Source of the DNA: Herbaspirillum sp.
GTDB taxonomy: Bacteria > Pseudomonadota > Gammaproteobacteria > Burkholderiales > Burkholderiaceae_D
Direction: 5' to 3'
Assembly: GCA_019233085.1 (NCBI GenBank)
Contig: JAFAMT010000291.1
Span: 1 to 42,494, forward strand
Length of the DNA: 42,494 bases
Positions 36,341 through 42,494 of the stretch are shown piece after piece; position 1 is the first letter of the stretch; each line of letters starts with the position of its first letter. A model generated the notes under the pieces. The model was not told the origin of the DNA, did not search any database, and was given only the letters and a program-made list of their open reading frames with translations. The position numbers and the translations under genes are program-made.

Positions 36341-36750
36341 TTGGCATCCTTGGTGGTCAGCGGCAGGCCCTGGCCCTGCCAGGCGGCGATGCCACCGGTC
36401 AAGCCATAGACCTCGGCGAAGCCGGCCTTCTTCAGCGTGGATTCGGCGCGGTTGGCCTGGGTGCCGTTCTGGCAGATCACGATGACCGGTCGGCTCTTCA
36501 ACTTGTCGAGCTCGGCGATGCGCTGGGGCAATTCCTTGAGCGGGATGTTGCGGGCATCGCGCAGGTGGCCGGCGGCATATTGTTCGGTGTCACGCACGTC
36601 CAGCACCAGCACCTTGCCCTGGTTGAGCATCTGGGTGGCTTGCAGCAGGCTGAGCTTGTTGCCGCGCTGTTGCAGGTAGGGAACCAGCAGGGCACCGCCG
36701 GAGACCAAGGCCAGGGCGATCAGGAAAATATTGTCGATGATGAATTTCAC
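36337..36750 (-). CDS. Membrane-anchored rhodanese-like protein (YibN-like)
   Basis: The 137-residue protein has one N-terminal membrane segment (about residues 4-25, IDNIFLIALALVSGGALLVP) and a rhodanese domain with Cys93 in VIVICQNGTQANRAE, plus VLVLDVRDTEQYAAGHLRDA. Size, topology and place before grxC match E. coli YibN. The start is GTG. A possible sulfurtransferase role is inferred from the domain; the acceptor is unknown. Confidence 0.93.
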   Translation of the reverse strand: MKFIIDNIFLIALALVSGGALLVPYLQQRGNKLSLLQATQMLNQGKVLVLDVRDTEQYAAGHLRDARNIPLKELPQRIAELDKLKSRPVIVICQNGTQANRAESTLKKAGFAEVYGLTGGIAAWQGQGLPLTTKDAK

Positions 36751-36773
36751 GGCTGTCCAATGAGTTTACTGAA

Positions 36774-36809
36774 TCCCGGCATTATAAAATAGAAGCATTC
36801 GCGGTTTGT
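36774..36809 (-). promoter_or_regulatory. Promoter of the rhodanese-grxC-secB-SH3-gpsA operon
   Basis: A perfect TATAAT lies on the minus strand at 36786-36781, about 30 bases before the rhodanese GTG. The -35 region (around 36809-36804, ACAAAC) is poor. Its position fits the only divergent gap of the neighbourhood, 36751-36899. Confidence 0.45.
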
Positions 36810-36899
36810 ATGAGAACAGTCTAAGGTTTGCGCCCGGCCTCGCGTAGGGGCTCTTCGGGCAGCCGCATCGGTTTTTCCATCATCAGAAATAGTCCTCCT

Positions 36900-37646
36900 A
36901 TGTACAAAATCGTATTCATGCGCCACGGCGAATCGACCTGGAACCTGGCCAACCGCTTCACCGGCTGGGTGGATGTCGACCTGACCGAGAAGGGCGTGGC
37001 CGAGGCCCGCCAGGCCGGTCGCCTGCTCAAGGAAGCCGGTTTCTCCTTCGACCTGGCCTACACCTCGGTGTTGAAGCGTGCCATCCGCACCCTCTGGACC
37101 ACCCTGGACGAAATGGACCAGATGTATGTCCCCGTCAAGAACGACTGGCGCCTGAACGAACGCCACTACGGCGCCCTGCAGGGTTTGAACAAGGCCGAGA
37201 CCGCGGCCCAGTACGGCGACGAGCAGGTGCTGGTCTGGCGCCGCAGCTACGACACCCCGCCCAACCCGCTGACCCCGGGCGAGGAGCGCGACGCCTTCGG
37301 CGACCCGCGCTACGCCGGCCTGTCGCGCGAACAGGTGCCGCTGACCGAATGTCTCAAGGACACCGTGGCCCGCGTGCTGCCGGCCTGGAATGACTCCATC
37401 GCCCCGGCCATCCGCGCCGGCAAGCAGATCATCATCTCGGCGCACGGCAACAGCCTGCGTGCCCTGATCAAGTACCTGGACGGCATCAGCGACAACGACA
37501 TCGTCGGCCTGAACATCCCCAACGGCCAGCCGCTGGTCTATGAACTGGATGCCGACCTCAAGCCCATCAAGAGCTACTACCTGGGCGACCAGTCCGCCAT
37601 CGAAGCGGCGCTCAAGGCCGTGGCCAACCAAGGGAAGTCGAAATAA
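36900..37646 (+). CDS. gpmA: 2,3-bisphosphoglycerate-dependent phosphoglycerate mutase
   Basis: GpmA interconverts 3- and 2-phosphoglycerate in glycolysis. The 248-residue protein has the phosphohistidine motif [11 protein letters not shown] (His9), then [16 protein letters not shown] and the second histidine in [13 protein letters not shown]. The region before the ATG (TAGTCCTCCT) has no Shine-Dalgarno sequence and instead resembles the anti-Shine-Dalgarno. No better start is visible, because [11 protein letters not shown] fits the family exactly. E. coli has the unrelated cofactor-independent gpmM at the same place beside envC. Confidence 0.97.
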   Translation: MYKIVFMRHGESTWNLANRFTGWVDVDLTEKGVAEARQAGRLLKEAGFSFDLAYTSVLKRAIRTLWTTLDEMDQMYVPVKNDWRLNERHYGALQGLNKAETAAQYGDEQVLVWRRSYDTPPNPLTPGEERDAFGDPRYAGLSREQVPLTECLKDTVARVLPAWNDSIAPAIRAGKQIIISAHGNSLRALIKYLDGISDNDIVGLNIPNGQPLVYELDADLKPIKSYYLGDQSAIEAALKAVANQGKSK

Positions 37647-37664
37647 AACTGCGTTTCTCCCGCA

Positions 37665-37699
37665 AGGCGCCGGCCGTACAGGCGGCGCCTCTGCCTTTT
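37665..37699 (+). terminator. Weak terminator-like hairpin after gpmA
   Basis: AGGCGCC (37665-37671) pairs with GGCGCCT (37684-37690), with an inner GCC/GGC pair set around GTACA. Only TTTT follows, six bases after the stem. It may reduce read-through into envC. It lies in a stretch open in the envC frame, which argues that the stretch is untranslated. Confidence 0.35.
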
Positions 37700-37783
37700 C
37701 CCGGCAAGCGCAATGCGCTGGCGCGACCGGCGGCCGATCCTGGCCGCCCCGCGTTGCGGGGATGGTTGCGCCCTGGAGGCGCG

Positions 37784-39163
37784 ATGCTGGCCTGCCTGCT
37801 GGCGGCCGCTTCCCTGCACGCCCAGCCCATCACCGAGCGCACCCGCCAGAAGCAGGCCGCCGAGAAGGAACGGGACGACCTGCAGCAACGCCTCTCCAGC
37901 CTCAAGCGCGACATCGACCGGACCGAGACCGCCAAGGACAACGCGGCCGATGCCCTGGCCTCGTCCGAGCAGGCCATCTCCAAGGCCAATCGCTCGCTGC
38001 GCGACCTGGCCCAGGAGCAGCAGGATACCGAGAACCGCCTGGCACAACTGGTCAGCAAGCTCAATGAACTGACGGCCCTGGTCAACGCCCAGCAGGCGCA
38101 ATTGTCCAGGCTGCTGCGCGAGCAGTACGTGGCCGGCAATGAGGACCGCATCAAGCTGCTGCTCTCGGGCGACAATCCCAATCGCATCAACCGCGAACTG
38201 CAGTACATGGGTTATGTCTCGCAAGCCCAGGCCCGGCTGATCGAAACCCTGCGCGCCAACCAGCAGGCCATTCGCGCCAACCAGGCCGATACCGAGAACG
38301 CCAAATCCGAACTGCAGGAGATCGCCCAGGAAGAACTGGAGCAGAAGAAGGTCCTGGAGCGCGAAAAGGCGCGCCGGGTCACCCTGCTGTCCCAGCTCTC
38401 CAGCAAGCTCAACGCCCAGCGCCAGGAGGTGGGACGCATCGAGCAGGACCAGCAGCGCCTTTCCAGCCTGGTCGACAAGCTGGCCCAGATCATCGAGCAG
38501 CAGAAGAAGGCCGAAGCCGAGGCACGCGAAAAGCGGCGCCAGGAACAATTGGCCAAGGCCAAGGCCGAACGCGAAAAACGCCAGGCAGAACAACGTGCCC
38601 GCGCCGAGAAGCGCGCCGCCGAAGCGGCCCGGGCCGCCAGGGAAGGCAAGCCGGCACCGAAGATGCCCGACCCGGCCGATGCCATCGATGACGACGAAGC
38701 GCCGCAAAGCGCGTCGCTGGGACGCAACGACACCCTGCCCGAGCCGCAGTCGGACAATTTCGGCAAGCCCTTCGCCAGCCTGCGCGGCCAGCTGCACCTG
38801 CCGGTCAAGGGTGACCTGAGCTCGAAATTCGGCAGCCGCCGGGGCGACGGCCCGACCAGCCGGGGCCTGTTCATCCGCGCCCATGAAGGCGCGGAAGTGC
38901 GCGCCGTGGCGGCCGGTAGGGTGGTCTTCGCGGACTGGTTGCGCGGCTTCGGCAACCTGATCATCGTGGATCACGGTAACCAGTACATGACGATCTACGG
39001 CAACAACCAGGCGGTGTTGAAACGTGCCGGCGACCTGGTCAAGACCGGGGAAACCATTGCCACTGCAGGCAACAGCGGCGGCAACGAGCAATCGGGTTTA
39101 TACTTTGAAATGCGGTATCAAGGCCGCGCATTCGACCCACAGGGGTGGGTAACTACTAGGTGA
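37784..39163 (+). CDS. envC: Murein hydrolase activator EnvC (M23/LytM family)
   Basis: EnvC activates division amidases in the periplasm. From ATG 37784 the protein has 459 residues: a short signal sequence (MLACLLAAASLHA), long coiled coils to about residue 290 (rich in Glu, Lys, Arg, Gln), a basic Ala-rich linker, and a C-terminal LytM domain (LPVKGDLSSKFGSRRGDGPT to the end). The usual LytM zinc residues are incomplete (GLFIRAHEG instead of a typical GxDxxxxxG), as in non-catalytic EnvC. GGAGG lies 4 bases upstream; a TTG at 37754 would give a more basic signal-peptide start, so the start is uncertain. Confidence 0.92.
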   Translation: MLACLLAAASLHAQPITERTRQKQAAEKERDDLQQRLSSLKRDIDRTETAKDNAADALASSEQAISKANRSLRDLAQEQQDTENRLAQLVSKLNELTALVNAQQAQLSRLLREQYVAGNEDRIKLLLSGDNPNRINRELQYMGYVSQAQARLIETLRANQQAIRANQADTENAKSELQEIAQEELEQKKVLEREKARRVTLLSQLSSKLNAQRQEVGRIEQDQQRLSSLVDKLAQIIEQQKKAEAEAREKRRQEQLAKAKAEREKRQAEQRARAEKRAAEAARAAREGKPAPKMPDPADAIDDDEAPQSASLGRNDTLPEPQSDNFGKPFASLRGQLHLPVKGDLSSKFGSRRGDGPTSRGLFIRAHEGAEVRAVAAGRVVFADWLRGFGNLIIVDHGNQYMTIYGNNQAVLKRAGDLVKTGETIATAGNSGGNEQSGLYFEMRYQGRAFDPQGWVTTR

Positions 39164-39166
39164 CAC

Positions 39167-40657
<1,491 letters not shown>

Positions 40658-40694
40658 TGTAATCCACGCCGCCGCTGCACCGGGCAGGCAAACC

Positions 40695-40719
40695 GGGCCG
40701 CTTCCAAGCGGCCCTTTTT
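40695..40719 (+). terminator. Intrinsic terminator after ctpA
   Basis: GGGCCGCTT (40695-40703) pairs with AAGCGGCCC (40706-40714) and is followed by TTTTT. It separates ctpA from the ThiF/MoeB gene, whose alternative start at 40721 would fall at its very edge. Confidence 0.87.
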
Positions 40720-40762
40720 CATGGAGACGGGGCCGGGCACGACCCGACCAGGGATGAGCGAC

Positions 40763-41527
40763 ATGGACGACCAACAGCTGCTGCGCTATTCGCGCCATAT
40801 CCTGCTCGACGAGATCGATATCGAAGGCCAGAGCCGCCTGCTGCGGGCCCATGCCCTGATCATCGGCGCCGGCGGCCTGGGTTCGCCGGCGGCCATGTAC
40901 CTGGCCTCGGCCGGGGTGGGCCGCATCACGCTGGTGGATCACGACAGCGTGGACCTGACCAACCTGCAGCGCCAGATCATGCACACCACGGCCCGCGTGG
41001 GCCAGCCCAAGGTGGAATCGGGCCGCGAGGCCTTGCAGCAGATCAATCCCGGCGTGCAGGTGCAGGCCCTGGCCGAGCGTGTGGAGGGCGAGCGCCTGCG
41101 CGCGCTGGTGGCCGACGCCGACGTGGTGCTCGACTGCAGCGACAACTTTGCCACCCGTCATGCCGTCAATGCCGCCTGCGTGGCGGCCGGGGTGCCGCTG
41201 GTATCAGGCGCGGCGATCCGCTTCGACGGCCAGGTCAGCGTCTTCGACAGCCGCCAGGACGCCGCTCCCTGCTATGCCTGCCTGTTCCCGCCCGAGCGCG
41301 AGTTCGAGGAAGTGCAGTGCTCTACCATGGGCGTGTTCTCGCCCCTGGTGGGCATCATCGGCACCGTGCAGGCGGCCGAGGCCATCAAGCTGTTGGCCGG
41401 GATCGGCCGCTCGCTGGCCGGACGCCTGCTGATCCTGGACGCCCGCGAGATGGAATGGACCTCGATCACTGTCGGCCGCGACCGCCAATGCAAGGTCTGC
41501 GGGCAGCGCCATCCCTCCCGGGCCTGA
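40763..41527 (+). CDS. MoeB/ThiF-family adenylyltransferase
   Basis: The 254-residue E1-like enzyme should adenylate the C-terminal glycine of a small sulfur carrier (MoaD or ThiS). It has MDDQQLLRYSRHILLDEIDI, the nucleotide motif IIGAGGLGSPAAMYLA (33-48), DHDSVDLTNLQRQIMHT, and the zinc cysteines Cys170/Cys173 and Cys243/Cys246. Cys186 (EVQCSTMG) is at the place of the ThiF thiol. MoeB or ThiF cannot be separated here, as neither moa nor thi genes are adjacent. I chose ATG 40763 because AGGG lies 9 bases upstream; ATGs at 40721 and 40754 lack usable spacing. Confidence 0.93.
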   Translation: MDDQQLLRYSRHILLDEIDIEGQSRLLRAHALIIGAGGLGSPAAMYLASAGVGRITLVDHDSVDLTNLQRQIMHTTARVGQPKVESGREALQQINPGVQVQALAERVEGERLRALVADADVVLDCSDNFATRHAVNAACVAAGVPLVSGAAIRFDGQVSVFDSRQDAAPCYACLFPPEREFEEVQCSTMGVFSPLVGIIGTVQAAEAIKLLAGIGRSLAGRLLILDAREMEWTSITVGRDRQCKVCGQRHPSRA

Positions 41528-41947
41528 CCGGCCGGGTTGGCCGCTTCCATCGGCCCCCTTTCTTCTGGTATAAACTAGTCTGGATGTTGCGATGCAAATG
41601 CGTCGCGGCATCACGCCAGGCTGAACTCCGGAACCAACACAATTCATAAGCGCGATCAGCCCGCCCGTCTTGCCGGCAACAGGGGAAACCATGAACCGCT
41701 CCATGAACGCCGTTCCCGCGTGCCGCCCGCTCTGCCAGGCCGGCTTGCGGCTGGGGCTTGGCATCCGGAATCGTTGGTGTACAATCCTTGACCGCGAAAA
41801 AGCGTATGCCATCCGCAGCGCGGCCCGGCCAGGAAGCAGGTAGCCGGCCCCGGCGAGCGGGTCAACGTCAATCGAAGAGGTGCCAACGCGGCTAGGGAAG
41901 TGGATTCACAAGCGACCTGTTCCGGCAGCCCTGTATCAGCCGGGATA
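41528..41947 (+). promoter_or_regulatory. Long region upstream of dksA with two candidate promoters
   Basis: The 420 bases hold an extended -10 (TGGTATAAA, 41566-41574) and, closer to dksA, TTGGCA (41758-41763) with TACAAT (41780-41785) spaced 16 bases. The second is the better match and gives a leader of about 155 bases. A small ORF at 41691-41843 overlaps it. Beyond these I see nothing definite. Confidence 0.5.
41691..41843 (+). CDS. Possible 50-codon upstream ORF before dksA
   Basis: An ATG 5 bases after AGGGGA (41681-41686) opens 50 codons ending TAG. The product starts MNRSMNAVPACRPLCQAGLR and is rich in Arg, Cys and Ala, with no domain recognised. The ribosome binding site is better than that of dksA. 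However, the dksA promoter candidate lies inside it and codon use is unremarkable, so it may be chance. It could act as a leader ORF for transcripts from 41569. Confidence 0.25.
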   Translation: MNRSMNAVPACRPLCQAGLRLGLGIRNRWCTILDREKAYAIRSAARPGSR

Positions 41948-42433
41948 ATGGATATAGTTGAAAAACCCGCAGTATTGAAAGTAAGCGAAGTGGCAACCAA
42001 GACTCCCAAAACTACCCCTGCAGCGCAGTTGCTGACCGAGGCCGAGATCCTCAAGATGAGCGAGGACGACTACATGAACGAAGCGCAGCTCGCTTTCTTC
42101 AAGGCCCGCCTCCAGCAACTGGAAAAGGATCTGCTCAAGAACGCGGATGAAACCACCGAACACCTGCGCGAGACCGTGCTGGTGCCGGACCCGGCCGACC
42201 GTGCCACCATCGAGGAAGAACACGCCCTGGAACTGCGTACCCGTGACCGTGAGCGCAAGCTGCTCAAGAAGGTGCAGCAATCCATCGTCTCCATCGATAA
42301 CGGCGAGTACGGCTGGTGCGAAGAAACCGGTGAACCCATCGGCATTCCGCGTCTGCTGGCGCGTCCCACCGCGACCCTGTCGCTGGAAGCGCAGCAACGT
42401 CGCGAGCTCAAGCAAAAGCTCTACGGCGACTGA
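41948..42433 (+). CDS. dksA: RNA polymerase-binding transcription factor DksA
   Basis: DksA works with ppGpp to redirect RNA polymerase in starvation. From ATG 41948 the protein has 161 residues. It has the coiled-coil tip VPDPADRATIEEEHALELRT with the conserved acidic D-x-x-D/A motif, and RDRERKLLKKVQQSI. The globular end reads GWCEETGEPIGIPRLLARPT and then ATLSLEAQQRRE, keeping one cysteine of the four that bind zinc in E. coli, so it is a zinc-free type. The start is uncertain: GTG 41900 and GTG 41990 (MATKTPKTT) are alternatives; the last would give 147 residues. Confidence 0.95.
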   Translation: MDIVEKPAVLKVSEVATKTPKTTPAAQLLTEAEILKMSEDDYMNEAQLAFFKARLQQLEKDLLKNADETTEHLRETVLVPDPADRATIEEEHALELRTRDRERKLLKKVQQSIVSIDNGEYGWCEETGEPIGIPRLLARPTATLSLEAQQRRELKQKLYGD

Positions 42434-42452
42434 TCCGCGCCTGGCAGGATGA

Positions 42453-42478
42453 CGCCTGCGCCTCCGGGTGCGCAGGCG
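42453..42478 (+). terminator. GC-rich hairpin after dksA
   Basis: CGCCTGCGC (42453-42461) pairs perfectly with GCGCAGGCG (42470-42478) around an 8-base loop. No T tract is visible in the 16 bases before the window ends, so termination is unproved. Confidence 0.4.
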
Positions 42479-42494
42479 CGGTGTCGCTGTCGCT

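Noticed and set aside
37577-39091. A 504-codon minus-strand frame with long Leu-rich stretches
   Set aside because: It mirrors the EnvC coiled coil (Glu, Lys and Gln codons read backwards give Leu and Phe). The hydrophobic look is an artefact.

Overview
The window looks like the chromosome of a betaproteobacterium, most probably Oxalobacteraceae and close to Herbaspirillum. This rests on the high GC content, infA sitting between secY and rpmJ, the style of the ribosomal proteins, System II cytochrome c maturation (ResB/CcsB), a DksA without its cysteine cluster, and the gpm-envC-ctpA-thiF block. It is recognised from protein sequence and gene order, not from a database search. Nearly all of it is ordinary, densely packed chromosomal DNA. 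I see no IS element, prophage, CRISPR array, rRNA or tRNA.

Region 1 (1-14849, + strand) is the S10-spc-alpha ribosomal supercluster: the end of tuf, rpsJ, rplC-D-W-B, rpsS, rplV, rpsC, rplP, rpmC, rpsQ / rplN-X-E, rpsN, rpsH, rplF-R, rpsE, rpmD, rplO, secY, infA, rpmJ, rpsM, rpsK / rpsD / rpoA, rplQ. Intrinsic terminators or strong hairpins divide it after rpsJ, rpsQ, rpsK, rpsD and rplQ. Promoter-like sequences and structured leaders precede rplC and rpsD, so it is probably several transcription units with their own leaders.

Region 2 (14964-23540) holds cutA, dsbD, a 1-Cys peroxiredoxin, and a LysR regulator transcribed divergently from an iron-type alcohol dehydrogenase. Downstream of that dehydrogenase are a ketoglutarate-semialdehyde-type aldehyde dehydrogenase and a lone periplasmic ligand-binding protein. 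Together these look like a small regulated catabolic module of unknown substrate.

Region 3 (23570-28146) has, on the minus strand, an AhpD/carboxymuconolactone-decarboxylase-like protein, an ECF41-type sigma factor, hemB and the GTPase engB, then cytochrome c4 on the + strand. The DNA just upstream of the AhpD-like gene carries an exact match to the ECF41 promoter consensus, so sigma factor and target can be paired from sequence. A + strand terminator with no + strand gene, between hemB and engB, marks a possible small RNA.

Region 4 (28373-33884) holds resB and ccsB (cytochrome c maturation), a HAD phosphatase, a GNAT acetyltransferase, and a 438-base non-coding stretch with operator-like CTGAC repeats ahead of an unrecognised 83-residue ORF.

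Region 5 (33944-42494) contains the minus-strand operon rhodanese-grxC-secB-SH3 protein-gpsA. It diverges from gpmA-envC-ctpA-thiF-like on the + strand, followed by dksA. The divergent pair closely matches the E. coli yibN-grxC-secB-gpsA / gpmM-envC neighbourhood.
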